The notes: generated from the letters alone by a model not told the origin. Counted from the first letter of the stretch, positions 1 through 8,564 are shown. The stretch is 64,000 nt of DNA from Chloroflexota bacterium (GCA_027310565.1 DAIDAP010000001.1:175032-239031), one strand, 5' to 3'. Program-made: numbers and translations.

Positions 1-435
1 TGGGACTCGCGCCGCATGAAGACCGACGAGACGCTCGAGCGGCTGGCCGAGAAGGGTGGGGTCATCGGCATCGAGGCGGCGCCGCACACCTCGCAGGTCG
101 CGGGAAGGCGACACGACCTCGACGCGGTGATGGCCCACGTCGAGCACTGCGTCCGACGCATCGGCGTCGATCACGTCGGGATCGGCCCGGACACCCTGTT
201 CGGCGACCACGTCGGCCTGCACCACGCCTTCGCGCAGCAGCTCTCGCTCTCCGCGATCCGCGACAGCGGGCCGCCCTACACGCCGGTCCCGTACGTCGAT
301 GGGATGGAGAACCCGGGCGAGGCGATGCGCAACGCGGTGCGCTGGCTGGTGAAGCACGGGTACGGCGACGCCGACATCGCGAAGATCGCCGGCGGCAACG
401 CGCTGCGCGTGCTCAGGGAGACCTGGGCGCGCTAG
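1..435 (+). CDS. Membrane dipeptidase family M19, C-terminal part (start lies outside the window)
   Basis: The reading frame is open from base 1, so this is the 3' part of a longer gene. It encodes about the last 144 residues of a zinc-dependent dipeptidase of the renal dipeptidase type, which hydrolyses dipeptides. The segment RLAEKGGVIGI, the DHVGIGPD turn, and the tail with YVDGMENPGEA and IAGGNALRVL are typical of the C-terminal half of the TIM-barrel. The N-terminal HxD metal motif is not in view. The gene is convergent with the ABC exporter genes downstream. The family call is firm; the substrate cannot be told. Confidence 0.85.
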   Translation, partial: WDSRRMKTDETLERLAEKGGVIGIEAAPHTSQVAGRRHDLDAVMAHVEHCVRRIGVDHVGIGPDTLFGDHVGLHHAFAQQLSLSAIRDSGPPYTPVPYVDGMENPGEAMRNAVRWLVKHGYGDADIAKIAGGNALRVLRETWAR

Positions 436-448
436 CTTTGGGAAGGGT

Positions 449-1192
449 CTACTCGAGGTAGCGCTCGAAGCTGATCCAGCGCAGGGCGACGAAGACGGCG
501 AGCCCGGCGAGCGCGAGCAGGACGAGCGCGAGGACGTACGTCCGCCCCGGACCGCTCACCGCGGTGAGCGTCGCGACCGTGAGCAGGAGCGCGGGCACGA
601 CGAACAGCCCGGTCAGGTTGTTCGCGGTCCGGAAGTCGCGGGCCAGCAGCGTGAGCAGGAGCGAGATCGCGGTGGAGCAGGCGACCGCGGCGAGGAACAC
701 CGTGACGAGCGCGGGCACGGCCGCGGGCCCGGCGATGCCCAGCACGAGGGCCAGCGTGAGCACGATCGCCACGTACGGCACGCCGATGAGGAAGGTCACC
801 GCGAGGACCGCGAGCAGCTTCGCCGCGAGGATCTCGGCGACGGTCACCGGGAGCGAGACCAGCAGCTCGAGCGAGCGGCGCTCGCGCTCCGCGACGACGG
901 CGTAGGTGGTCATGAGCGAGGGGAGCAGCAGGCCGCCCAGGACGAGCAGGAGCGGGAAGACGAGCTGCACCAGCAGCTCGCCGGGATCGGCCACCGCCAA
1001 TCCCGGGAGCGGCGCGCCACGCAGCTGTTCCAGCCCGCGCTCGCCGCCGAGCGCGAGCGAGGCCATGAGCTGCACCGGCAGGAACACCAGGATGAAGAAC
1101 GGGAGGATCGCCGCGGTGAGCATCGCCATGCGGTTGCGGCCGATCTGACGCGTCTCCTTCCAGACCAGGTCGCCCAGCACCCGCGCCCTCAT
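449..1192 (-). CDS. ABC-2 type exporter permease
   Basis: Protein of 247 residues with about six hydrophobic segments and the cytoplasmic ERRSLELLVSLPV loop found in ABC-2 permeases of the NatB type. The ATG at 1192 is preferred over upstream starts because it overlaps the ATPase stop codon as ATGA (1189-1192), which implies translational coupling, and because the N-terminus then reads MRARVLGDLVWKE, a usual cytosolic lead-in to the first membrane span. Together with the ATPase it should form an exporter; the substrate is unknown. Confidence 0.85.
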   Translation of the reverse strand: MRARVLGDLVWKETRQIGRNRMAMLTAAILPFFILVFLPVQLMASLALGGERGLEQLRGAPLPGLAVADPGELLVQLVFPLLLVLGGLLLPSLMTTYAVVAERERRSLELLVSLPVTVAEILAAKLLAVLAVTFLIGVPYVAIVLTLALVLGIAGPAAVPALVTVFLAAVACSTAISLLLTLLARDFRTANNLTGLFVVPALLLTVATLTAVSGPGRTYVLALVLLALAGLAVFVALRWISFERYLE

Positions 1193-2088
1193 CGGCGGAC
1201 CGCCTCGAGGAACAGCTCCTCGAGCGTCGCCGCGAGCGGCGTGCACTCGTAGACGTCGACGCCGTCCGCGAGCAGCGCGCGGAGCAGCGCCGGCGCCTGG
1301 GCGCGGGCGTCGACCGCCGCCACGACCGCGCCGTCCTCGATCGCCGCCGCCACGCCGTGCGCGCGCACGCGCTCGGCGAGGGCGGCCGGATCCTGGCGCG
1401 CGACGAGACGGGTGCGCGGCCGCTCACGCTCGCGCAGCGTCGCCAGCGGCTCGTGCAGGAGGACCACGCCGTCGCGCAGGATGATCACGTCGTCGCAGAG
1501 CGCCTCCGCCTCGGCGAGGTTGTGCGTGCACAGGAGCGTCGTCCGGCCGGCCATGGCCGCGCGCAGCGTCTCGTGGATGTCGCGCGCCGCGACCGGGTCG
1601 AGGCCGACGGTGGGCTCGTCGAGCAGCAGCACGTCGGGCTCGGAGAGGAGCGCGGCGGCGACGAGGACCCGCCGCTGGAACCCGCCGGAGAGCTGGGCCA
1701 GGCGCTTGTCGCGGTGCTCGTCCAGGCCGAAGCGCTCGAGCGTCTCGCGCACGTCGCCGCGGCCGTAGAGGCGGCGCGCCAGCTCGAGGTACTCCCAGGC
1801 CGTGAGGTCCGCGTACATGCCGGCCTGCTGCGGCACGATGCCGCAGCGCCGCCGCGCGTCCGCGTAGCCCGCGGCGTTGACCTCGCGGCCGAGCAGCGCG
1901 ACCCAGCCCGTGGTCGGCGCGAGGGCGCCCTCGAGGAGGCGGATGGAGGTCGTCTTGCCCGACCCGTTCGGGCCGAGCAGGCAGGTGCGCGCGCCGACCG
2001 GGATCGACCAGCTCACCTCGCGGAGCGCGAGCGTGCCGTTCCGGTAGCGCTTGCTCGCCCCGTCGAACGCCATCGCCCGCTCGGCCAT
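1189..2088 (-). CDS. ABC transporter ATP-binding protein
   Basis: Nucleotide-binding subunit of 299 residues that drives the adjacent permease. It shows Walker A GPNGSGKT (about residues 39-46), signature LSGGF (133-137), Walker B VLLLDEP with catalytic Glu (about 152-159) and the H-loop CTHN. The C-terminal ~80 residues after the core domain form the extra domain usual in CcmA/DrrA/NatA-type exporters. An internal ATG five codons in is an alternative start. A perfect 25-bp tandem repeat lies just upstream (2091-2140). Confidence 0.9.
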   Translation of the reverse strand: MAERAMAFDGASKRYRNGTLALREVSWSIPVGARTCLLGPNGSGKTTSIRLLEGALAPTTGWVALLGREVNAAGYADARRRCGIVPQQAGMYADLTAWEYLELARRLYGRGDVRETLERFGLDEHRDKRLAQLSGGFQRRVLVAAALLSEPDVLLLDEPTVGLDPVAARDIHETLRAAMAGRTTLLCTHNLAEAEALCDDVIILRDGVVLLHEPLATLRERERPRTRLVARQDPAALAERVRAHGVAAAIEDGAVVAAVDARAQAPALLRALLADGVDVYECTPLAATLEELFLEAVRR

Positions 2089-2090
2089 GG

Positions 2091-2140
2091 CGACGACGAT
2101 ATCCCGCGGCCGGCGCGACGACGATATCCCGCGGCCGGCG
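2091..2140. repeat. Two perfect tandem copies of a 25-bp unit
   Basis: Copies at 2091-2115 and 2116-2140 are identical; each contains CGATATCCCGCGGCCGGCG. They fill the 64-bp gap between the end of the sensor kinase gene and the start of the ABC ATPase gene, so they are the upstream leader of the ABC operon. This may be a duplicated operator or a simple slippage duplication. Confidence 0.85.
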
Positions 2141-2152
2141 CGCGAGACGCGT

Positions 2153-3481
2153 CTACGGGCGGCCGAACGAGAGCCGGAAGCGCGCCCCGCCGCCCTCGGG
2201 CCGCTCGAAGCGGACCTGACCGCCGTGCGCCTCGGCGACGTCCTTCACGATCGCGAGCCCGAGCCCGGAGCCGGGGAGCTGGCGGGCGCTGGCGGCGCGC
2301 CAGAAGCGGTCGAACAAGCGAGGCTCGTCCTCCGCGGCGACCCCCGGTCCGTGATCGCGGACGCTCACCTCGCCGCTGCCCACCGTCACCTCGACCAGGC
2401 CGCCGGGCGCGCTCCACTTGCCCGCGTTGTCGAGGAGGTTCGTGACCGCGCGCGCGATCCGCGAGCGCACGCCGCGCACGACGCTCGGCGCGCCGTCCAC
2501 GCGGAAGCTCACGTGCGGGTAGCGCATGCGCATCTCGTCGAGCGCCGCGTTCACGACCTCGTCGAGACGGACCTCTTCCACGACCAGCGGCGCCTCGCTG
2601 TCGCGCGCGAGGTCGATGAGGTCCGCGACGAGCGTGGAGAGCCGCTCGATCTGGCCGACGAGCTCGTGGAGGACCTGCGCGCGCTCGGCGGGGTCCGTCG
2701 GCTGGCCGCGCTCGAGCAGCTCGAGGTTCGTGCGCAGGCTGGTGAGCGGCGTGCGCAGCTCGTGCGACGCGTCGGCGACGAGCTGCCGCTGCGACCGGAG
2801 CGAGGTCTCGAGCTCCGCGAGCATGACGTTGAAGCTCGTCGCGAGGCGGCCGAGCTCGTCGGGCGACCCCGTCGCGACGCGGCGCGAGAGGTCGCGGGTC
2901 CGGGCGACCTCCTCGACGATGCCGGTGAGGCGCCGCACCGGCCGCAGCGTCGCGCCCGCGATGACCGTCCCGAGCGCGGCCGCGAGCAGCACGCCGCCGA
3001 TCGCGACGAGCGCGAGCCGCGCGCGCGTCTGGCCGAGGACGGCGTCGATCTCGTCGAGCGGGCGCCACAGCTCGATCGCGGTCCCGCGCGTGAGCGGCGC
3101 GACGTACACCCGCACGTGGTAGCCCTCGAGGGTGGCCTCGAAGAAGTACGCGGCCTGCGTCCCGTTCGCCACGCCGATCGCCTCCGGCGTGACGAGCTCG
3201 GTCACGGGGTCGGTCTCGAACCGCCCGACGGTCCCGGTGTTCGCGTTGATGACCTGCGCCGCGACGTCGGACCGCCCCGAGAGGCTCCCCGGCCGGAAGC
3301 CCGGGATGCCGCCGGCGCCCTGCCGGTCGCCGCGGGAGACCTGCGCGGCGTCGACGAGCGTCTGGTCGAACTGGGCGAGGATCTGCGTCTGGAGCACGAA
3401 GTACATGAGGACCGTGGCGGCGACGACCGCGACGGCGACCGCGGCCGCGGTGAGCAGCGTGACGCGCGTCCGGAAGGTCAT
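2153..3481 (-). CDS. Membrane sensor histidine kinase, OmpR-partner type
   Basis: Protein of 442 residues: membrane span 1 (about 7-30), an extracytoplasmic sensor region of about 120 residues, span 2 (about 155-178), HAMP, dimerisation domain with phospho-acceptor His240 in DASHELRTPL, then an ATPase domain with the N-box NLLDNAGKW, DHGPGV and GSGLGLAI. The ATG at 3481 overlaps the stop of the response regulator (ATGA, 3478-3481). It should phosphorylate that regulator; the layout resembles MprAB or BaeSR pairs. The signal is unknown. Confidence 0.9.
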   Translation of the reverse strand: MTFRTRVTLLTAAAVAVAVVAATVLMYFVLQTQILAQFDQTLVDAAQVSRGDRQGAGGIPGFRPGSLSGRSDVAAQVINANTGTVGRFETDPVTELVTPEAIGVANGTQAAYFFEATLEGYHVRVYVAPLTRGTAIELWRPLDEIDAVLGQTRARLALVAIGGVLLAAALGTVIAGATLRPVRRLTGIVEEVARTRDLSRRVATGSPDELGRLATSFNVMLAELETSLRSQRQLVADASHELRTPLTSLRTNLELLERGQPTDPAERAQVLHELVGQIERLSTLVADLIDLARDSEAPLVVEEVRLDEVVNAALDEMRMRYPHVSFRVDGAPSVVRGVRSRIARAVTNLLDNAGKWSAPGGLVEVTVGSGEVSVRDHGPGVAAEDEPRLFDRFWRAASARQLPGSGLGLAIVKDVAEAHGGQVRFERPEGGGARFRLSFGRP

Positions 3482-4158
3482 GGGGCGTCCCGCAGCACGT
3501 AGCCGACCCCGCGGACGGTGTGGATGAGCCGCTTCTCGCTCTCCGCCTCGAGCTTGCGGCGCAGGTAGCCGACGTAGACGTCGAGCGAGTTCGAGTCGGG
3601 CCCGAAGTCGTAGCCCCACACCTTCTCGAAGATGACGTCGCGGCTGAGCACCCGCCGCGCGTTCGCCAGCAGCAGCTCGAGGAGCTGGAACTCGGTCCGC
3701 GTGAGCGCGATCTGCCGGTCGCCGCGCCGCGCGGTCATCGCGTCGCGGTCGAGCTCGAGGTCCTCGAAGCGCAGCGTCCCGCGCGTCTGGACGCCGGCGG
3801 CGGAGCGGCGTCCGAGCGCGCGCAGCCGCGCGAGCAGCTCGTCGAGCGCGAACGGCTTCACCAGGTAGTCGTCGGCGCCCGCGTCCAGGCCCTCCACGCG
3901 GTCGGCGACCGCGGCGCGCGCGGTCAGCATGAGCACCGGGACGCGGTCGCCCGCGGCGCGCAGCCGGCGGCAGACCTCGAGGCCGTCGAGGACCGGAAGA
4001 CCGAGGTCGAGGACGATCGCGTCGAAGGGGGTGGCCGTCGCCGCCGCGAGGCCCCGGTCGCCGCTTGCCGCGATGTCCACCGTGTGGCCGGCGCCGCGCA
4101 GCGCGCGCTCGACCGCGCCCCGCACCGCGGGATCGTCCTCCACCAGGAGGACGTGCAC
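3478..4158 (-). CDS. OmpR/PhoB-family response regulator
   Basis: Protein of 226 residues with an N-terminal receiver (acidic EDD at 7-9, phospho-acceptor Asp51, Lys101 in the KPF turn) and a C-terminal winged helix (LTRTEFQLLELLL, RDVIFEKVWG, VDVYVGYLRRKLE). The GTG at 4158 follows a -10-like TAGACT (4170-4165 on the minus strand) by six bases, so the mRNA is probably leaderless. First gene of the pair with the downstream kinase. The divergent intergenic region carries hexamer direct repeats at the 11-bp spacing typical of OmpR-family binding sites. Confidence 0.92.
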   Translation of the reverse strand: MHVLLVEDDPAVRGAVERALRGAGHTVDIAASGDRGLAAATATPFDAIVLDLGLPVLDGLEVCRRLRAAGDRVPVLMLTARAAVADRVEGLDAGADDYLVKPFALDELLARLRALGRRSAAGVQTRGTLRFEDLELDRDAMTARRGDRQIALTRTEFQLLELLLANARRVLSRDVIFEKVWGYDFGPDSNSLDVYVGYLRRKLEAESEKRLIHTVRGVGYVLRDAP

Positions 4159-4181
4159 GTCCTGAGTCTAGGGACGGGGGA

Positions 4182-4226
4182 TAAGGAGCCGCTAAGGAAC
4201 GGCGCCCGGCCGCGGTTCTTAGCGGC
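4182..4226. promoter_or_regulatory. Likely response-regulator binding site: direct repeats TAAGGA-N5-TAAGGA plus an inverted copy
   Basis: TAAGGA occurs at 4182-4187 and 4193-4198, an 11-bp period as bound by tandem OmpR/PhoB-family dimers. The second copy is part of an inverted repeat, GCCGCTAAGGAAC (4188-4200) against GGTTCTTAGCGGC (4214-4226). The site lies between the divergent response regulator and secreted repeat-protein genes, so it may control both. Binding is inferred. Confidence 0.5.
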
Positions 4227-4296
4227 GCCTCATGTACGGCCGGCGCGGGTGTGGTGTCGTTGGTGCCGCGGACGACTCCGCGAAAGGAACGTCAAG

Positions 4297-5016
4297 ATGA
4301 AGCATCTCGACAAGGCACTCATCGGCGCGGGCGCCGCGCTCCTGCTCTCGGGCGGGGTGGCCGCCGCCGCGTTCGCTCCCCGCGACGCCGGCGCGAACAT
4401 CGTCAGCGCGCTCCCGGGCGGCGTCACCCTCCTCGTGGACCGCGGCCCGTTCGGAGGCGCGAGCTTCCTGAGCGTGGCGGCGACCTACATCGGCATCAGC
4501 GAGGCCGATCTGCGCACGCAGCTCCAGAGCGGCAAGACCCTCGCCGACGTGGCCGTCGCCAACGGCAAGACGCGCGACGGCCTCATCGCCGCGCTCACGC
4601 AGGCCGCGACGACGCAGATCACCACGCTCGTCGACACGAAGAACCCGTTCCCGAAGGGCGGCCCGGGCGGCTTCGGCCGCGGCGACCACTTCGGCATCGG
4701 CATGGACGAGACGGCGGTGACGACCTACCTCGGCATCGGCGAGGCCGACCTGAGCACGCAGCTCCAGAGCGGGAAGACGCTCGGCCAGATCGCCGACGCG
4801 ACGGCCGGCAAGAGCCGTGACGGCCTCATCCAGGCGATCGTGGCCGCCGAGACCGCGAAGATCGACGCGGCGCAGACCGCCGGCAGGATCACCGCGGACC
4901 AGGCGACGACGCTCAAGACGAATCTCACGCAGCGCGTGACCACCTTCGTCGACGCGACGCGTCCGACGAAGGGATCGATGGACCTCGGCTTCGAGCACGG
5001 GCCGCGAGGCCGCTGA
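4297..5016 (+). CDS. Secreted protein with two internal repeats, function unknown
   Basis: Protein of 239 residues starting at the ATG preceded by GAAAGGAA (4281-4288). A signal peptide (charged start, then GAALLLSGGVAAAAFA) leads into two related segments of about 55-80 residues. Each contains TYIGISEADL or TYLGIGEADL, TQLQSGKTL and a K-S/T-R-D-G-L-I helix; the second extends into an ITADQATTL helix seen in many exported proteins that bind no known cofactor. Divergent from the two-component pair and probably controlled by it, hence perhaps an envelope-stress product. No function is assigned. Confidence 0.8.
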   Translation: MKHLDKALIGAGAALLLSGGVAAAAFAPRDAGANIVSALPGGVTLLVDRGPFGGASFLSVAATYIGISEADLRTQLQSGKTLADVAVANGKTRDGLIAALTQAATTQITTLVDTKNPFPKGGPGGFGRGDHFGIGMDETAVTTYLGIGEADLSTQLQSGKTLGQIADATAGKSRDGLIQAIVAAETAKIDAAQTAGRITADQATTLKTNLTQRVTTFVDATRPTKGSMDLGFEHGPRGR

Positions 5017-5049
5017 CACCGCACGCCTCCTCCCTCCACCCTCTCGCGC

Positions 5050-5082
5050 GAACATCCCGCCGGCTTCCCCGGCGGGATGTTC
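5050..5082 (+). terminator. Strong hairpin terminator
   Basis: Perfect 14-bp stem GAACATCCCGCCGG (5050-5063) with CCGGCGGGATGTTC (5069-5082) and a five-base loop, 34 bp after the secreted-protein stop codon. The trailing sequence TCATCTTG is only weakly T-rich. Confidence 0.75.
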
Positions 5083-5094
5083 TCATCTTGCTCG

Positions 5095-5249
5095 TCGCGC
5101 TCGCCTCGGCCCGCCTGCGGCGGCCTGCGGCTCGCCGCGCCGCTGCGCTCGGGCGGACTCGCTCGTCGCGCGTGAAGCGCTCCTCGCTCGGGCTCCTGCT
5201 GTGTCGCGCTCGCCTCGGCCCGCCTGCGGCGGCCTGCGGCTCGCCGCGC
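5095..5249. repeat. 46-bp direct repeat, two copies
   Basis: A 46-bp unit beginning TCGCGCTCGCCTCGG is present at 5095-5140 and again at 5204-5249, 63 bp apart, in the non-coding stretch between the terminator and the end of tag. The unit is itself rich in short inverted GC motifs. No function seen. Confidence 0.7.
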
Positions 5250-5260
5250 TCGTCGCGCCG

Positions 5261-5767
5261 CTACGCCCGACGGGCGGCGCGCCTCCGGCGGAAGCAGTCC
5301 CGCTCGTGGTGGTCGAGGATGCCTGTCGCCTCCATGAACGCTTCGACGATCGTCGGGCCGACGAAGCGGAAGCCGCGGCGGCGCAGGTCCTTCGACAGCG
5401 GGACGGGATCGCGGAAGCGCCACACGTAGGCGTCGAAGGAGCCGTGCTCCGCGCGGACCGCGAGGAACGCGCGCGCGTTCGCGATCGCGGCCTCGATCTT
5501 GGCGCGGTTGCGGACGATCCCCGCGTCGCGCAGCAGGCGCGCGACGTCGCGGGCGCCGTAGGCCGCGACGCGCCGCGGCGAGAAGCGGTCGAAGGCGCGG
5601 CGGTAAGCGGGACGCTTGCGCAGGATCGTCTCCCACGACAGCCCGGCCTGCGCGCCCTCGAGCACGAGGAATTCGAAGAGGCGCCGGTCGTCGTGCAGCG
5701 GCGCGCCCCACTCGCGGTCGTGGTACGAGCGCAGGGGCTCGCGCGCCGCCCAGGCGCAGCGCCTCAC
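5261..5767 (-). CDS. tag: DNA-3-methyladenine glycosylase I
   Basis: Protein of 168 residues that excises 3-methyladenine from alkylated DNA. It opens with RRCAWA, carries YHDREWG, the helix-hairpin region GLSWETIL, and FRFVGPT, and ends with HHERDC; the N-terminal Cys and the HHERDC His/Cys correspond to the zinc site of the Tag family. The GTG start at 5767 overlaps the stop of the HAD gene (GTGA). Last gene of a four-gene operon with 4-bp overlaps. Confidence 0.93.
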   Translation of the reverse strand: MRRCAWAAREPLRSYHDREWGAPLHDDRRLFEFLVLEGAQAGLSWETILRKRPAYRRAFDRFSPRRVAAYGARDVARLLRDAGIVRNRAKIEAAIANARAFLAVRAEHGSFDAYVWRFRDPVPLSKDLRRRGFRFVGPTIVEAFMEATGILDHHERDCFRRRRAARRA

Positions 5768-6504
5768 CCCCCGCCCCACGATCGCAGCAGCGGCGGGAGC
5801 TCGGACACGCGGTCGACGACGGCGTCGGGCACGACCGCCGAGCCGGGGAAGCCCGAGTCGTTGCGGCGCCAGACCGCGCGCATGCCGACCGCCTTCGCGC
5901 CCGAGACGTCGTCGATCTGACGGTCTCCGATCATCACGCAGGCGGACGGCGCGACGTCGAGCCGCGCCGCGACCTCGGTGAACACGCTCGGGTGCGGCTT
6001 GCTGCGCGGCAGGTCCGAGGTGTAGACGACCTCGTCGAGCAGCGCGCCGAGCCCGTGGTCGGCGAGGTCGGCGTTGTGCCACTCGGCGGCCCACCAGGTG
6101 TTCGAGAGGAGCCCGAGGCGATACCCGCGGTCCCGCAGCATGACGAGCGTGTCGCGGGCGTCGGGGTAGACCGCGCACCAGCCCGCCACCGCGCGCGCGT
6201 AGCCGTCCATCGCGGCGATGAGCAGGTGATCCGCCACCGCGAGGCCGAGCCTGCGGAAGCCGTCGGAGACGAGGCCGGTGGGCGGACCGCTCCAGTGCTC
6301 CCGATCGACGCGCGCCCAGTGCGCCCGCTCGGCCTCGCGCATGGCCGCGACGAAGGCGTCGCGATCCGGGAGCTCGTCGTCGCGCGTCACGTCGCGGAGG
6401 GTCTCGTACGCCGCCGCCCACTTCGCCGGCGCCGCATCCTCCCAGTCGGCCCAGTGCACGAGGGTCCCGCCGAGGTCGAAGACGACGGCGCGCGGCGCGG
6501 TCAC
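5764..6504 (-). CDS. HAD-superfamily hydrolase
   Basis: Protein of 246 residues with HAD motif I FDLGGTL (nucleophile Asp11), motif II LLSNT, Lys in SKPHP and motif IV GDRQIDD, plus an alpha-helical cap between motifs I and II. The second Asp of the usual DxD motif is Gly, as in the DLGGT subgroup, so the general acid is missing from its normal place. GTG start overlaps the hutH stop (GTGA). The substrate is not predictable; a phosphatase or haloacid-dehalogenase-like activity is possible. Confidence 0.85.
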   Translation of the reverse strand: MTAPRAVVFDLGGTLVHWADWEDAAPAKWAAAYETLRDVTRDDELPDRDAFVAAMREAERAHWARVDREHWSGPPTGLVSDGFRRLGLAVADHLLIAAMDGYARAVAGWCAVYPDARDTLVMLRDRGYRLGLLSNTWWAAEWHNADLADHGLGALLDEVVYTSDLPRSKPHPSVFTEVAARLDVAPSACVMIGDRQIDDVSGAKAVGMRAVWRRNDSGFPGSAVVPDAVVDRVSELPPLLRSWGGG

Positions 6505-8030
6505 GCGAGCACGGGGACGCGCACGCGGACCGCGGCGAGGAGCAGCCCGCGGCCGATGAGGTCGGCGAGCGCGGCGACGTCGGGGGCGAGGACCCGGTCG
6601 GAGCCGAGGGTCGCGACGCGCTCGCGCACGACACGGCGCGCCTCCTCGACGCCGGCCGCGGTCTCGGCGCGCAGGAGGTCGAGGCCCTGGGCGGCGCAGA
6701 GCGCCTCGATCGCGAGCACGCTCGTCGTGTTCGCCACGACGGCGGCGAGCTTGTGCGCCGCGTGCGTGCCCATGCTCACGTGGTCCTCCATCCCCGCGGA
6801 CGTCGGCAGCGACTCGACCGAGGCGGGGAACGAGCGCATCCGGTTCTCGGCGACGAGCGCGGCGGCGGTGTACTGCGCGACCATCAGTCCGCTGTTCGTG
6901 CCCGCCTCGGCGGTGAGGAACGGCGGCAGGCCGCTGGTGTGGCCGTTGGTGAGACGATCGACGCGCGCCTCGCTGATGTCGGCGAGCTCCGCGACCGCGA
7001 TGGTCGCGGTGTCGAGCGCGATGGCGACCGGCTGTCCGTGGAAGTTGCCGCCGCTCACGACGCGCCGGTCCTCCGCGAACACGAGCGGGTTGTCGGTCAC
7101 CGCGTTGATCTCGACCTCGAGCACGCGGCGCACGTAGGCGAGCGCGTCGCGGGATGCGCCGTGGACCTGCGGCATGCAGCGGATCGAGTAGGGGTCCTGC
7201 ACGCGCGGGTCACCGACGCGGTGCGACGCGACGTTCGGGCTGCCGGCCATGAGCGTCCGCAGGTTGGCCGCGACGGTGACCTGGCCGGGATGCGGCCGCG
7301 CGGCGTGGAGGGCCTCGTCCCACGCGGCGTCCGTCGCGCGCAGGGCCTCGGCGGACATCGCGCCGACGATGTCGGCGGTCGCGGCGAGCTGCTCCGCGTC
7401 GTGCAGCGCGAGGCAGCCGATCGCGGTCATGACCTGGGTGCCGTTGATGAGCGCGACGCCCTCCTTGGGACCGAGCTCGAGCGCGGCGATCCCGCGACGC
7501 TTGAGCGCCTCCGCGCCGGGCAGGCGCGCGCCGTCGACGAACGCCTCGCCCTCGCCGATCAGCACCAGCGCGGCGTGCGCCAGCGGCGCGAGGTCGCCCG
7601 ACGCGCCGACGCTCCCGTGCATCGGGATCACCGGGTGCACGTGCTCGTTCAGCAGATCGAGCAGGCGGTGGAGGGTGTCCACCCGGACGCCGGAGCGTCC
7701 CGACGCGAGGGTGTTCGCGCGCAGCAGCAGGATCGCGCGCACGGCGTCCCGCGGCAGCGGCTCGCCCACGCCGACGGCGTGGCTGCGCAGGAGGTTCCGC
7801 TGCAGCGCGCGGAGGTCCGCCTGCGGCACGCGCACCGTGGCGAGGTCGCCGAACCCGGTGTTCACGCCGTACACCGGGACGTCGCCCGCGGCGAGCTCCG
7901 CGACGACCTTCGCCGCCTCCGCGACCCGGCGCTCGGCGGCGCGGTCCAGCGCGACGGCCACGTCGCCGCGGGCGACGGCGACGACGTCGGCCACGGAGAG
8001 GTCGTGCCCGGTGAGCCGGAGGGTGGTCAT
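6501..8030 (-). CDS. hutH: Histidine ammonia-lyase
   Basis: Protein of 509 residues, the full family length, that deaminates L-histidine to urocanate. The MIO-forming ASG triad is visible in GSVGASGDLAPLAH, and YGVNTGFGDL, LINGTQ, QDPYSIRC, SGGNFHGQP and ENRMRSFPASVES match the HAL/PAL family. The ATG overlaps the carbonic anhydrase-like stop as ATGA. No other hut genes (hutU, hutI) are in the window, so histidine breakdown may be completed elsewhere, or the enzyme may act on another aromatic amino acid. Confidence 0.92.
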   Translation of the reverse strand: MTTLRLTGHDLSVADVVAVARGDVAVALDRAAERRVAEAAKVVAELAAGDVPVYGVNTGFGDLATVRVPQADLRALQRNLLRSHAVGVGEPLPRDAVRAILLLRANTLASGRSGVRVDTLHRLLDLLNEHVHPVIPMHGSVGASGDLAPLAHAALVLIGEGEAFVDGARLPGAEALKRRGIAALELGPKEGVALINGTQVMTAIGCLALHDAEQLAATADIVGAMSAEALRATDAAWDEALHAARPHPGQVTVAANLRTLMAGSPNVASHRVGDPRVQDPYSIRCMPQVHGASRDALAYVRRVLEVEINAVTDNPLVFAEDRRVVSGGNFHGQPVAIALDTATIAVAELADISEARVDRLTNGHTSGLPPFLTAEAGTNSGLMVAQYTAAALVAENRMRSFPASVESLPTSAGMEDHVSMGTHAAHKLAAVVANTTSVLAIEALCAAQGLDLLRAETAAGVEEARRVVRERVATLGSDRVLAPDVAALADLIGRGLLLAAVRVRVPVLA

Positions 8031-8551
8031 CGGACCTCGCGCAGGTTCGCGCGATACCACGCCGAGAGCTCGACGTAGTGCGCCGCGGCGCCCACGGTCC
8101 AGCGCGCGTCCTCCTCGCGGACCTCGCGCACGACGCGCGCGGGGACGCCGAGGACGAGCGAGCGCGGCGGCGCGTCGAACCCCTCGGGGAGGACGGCGCC
8201 GGCGCCCACGATCGTCCCGCCGCCGACGCGGTTGCGGCCGACGAGCACCGCGGCCTGACCGATGAGCACGTTGCCGTCGACGACGGCGGAGTGGACGAGC
8301 GCCATGTGGCCGATGGTCACGTCCGGCCCGATGAGCGTCGGCTCGCCCTCGTCGGTGTGGATCGTCGTGTTGTCCTGCACGTTCGATCGCTCGCCGATCT
8401 CGATGCGGTCCATGTCGCCGCGCAGCACCGTGCCGAACCAGACCGACGCGCCGCTCCGCACCGTCACGTCTCCGACGAGCACCGCCGTCGGCGCGACGAA
8501 CGCATCCGGCGCGACCCGCGGGCGCTTCCCGCGGTACTCGTACAGCGGCAT
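8027..8551 (-). CDS. Gamma-carbonic anhydrase family protein (left-handed beta-helix)
   Basis: Protein of 174 residues with the hexapeptide-repeat rhythm of a left-handed beta-helix (VLVGDVTV, VWFGTVLRGD, IEIGERSNVQDN, VLIGQAAVLV). His65, His82 and His87 fit the three metal ligands of gamma-carbonic anhydrases. First gene of the operon leading to hutH. The ATG at 8551 follows TACAGT on the minus strand by seven bases, so it is likely leaderless. Real carbonic anhydrase activity is unproven in most of this family (YrdA/PaaY group). Confidence 0.88.
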   Translation of the reverse strand: MPLYEYRGKRPRVAPDAFVAPTAVLVGDVTVRSGASVWFGTVLRGDMDRIEIGERSNVQDNTTIHTDEGEPTLIGPDVTIGHMALVHSAVVDGNVLIGQAAVLVGRNRVGGGTIVGAGAVLPEGFDAPPRSLVLGVPARVVREVREEDARWTVGAAAHYVELSAWYRANLREVR

Positions 8552-8557
8552 CGCCCG

Positions 8558-8564
8558 TACTGTA
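8558..8564. promoter_or_regulatory. Symmetrical bidirectional -10 element
   Basis: The two start codons at 8551 (minus) and 8572 (plus) are 20 bp apart. Between them TACTGTA reads TACTGT on the plus strand (8558-8563, eight bases before GTG) and TACAGT on the minus strand (8564-8559, seven bases before ATG). One palindromic -10 appears to serve two leaderless divergent transcripts. Confidence 0.55.
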
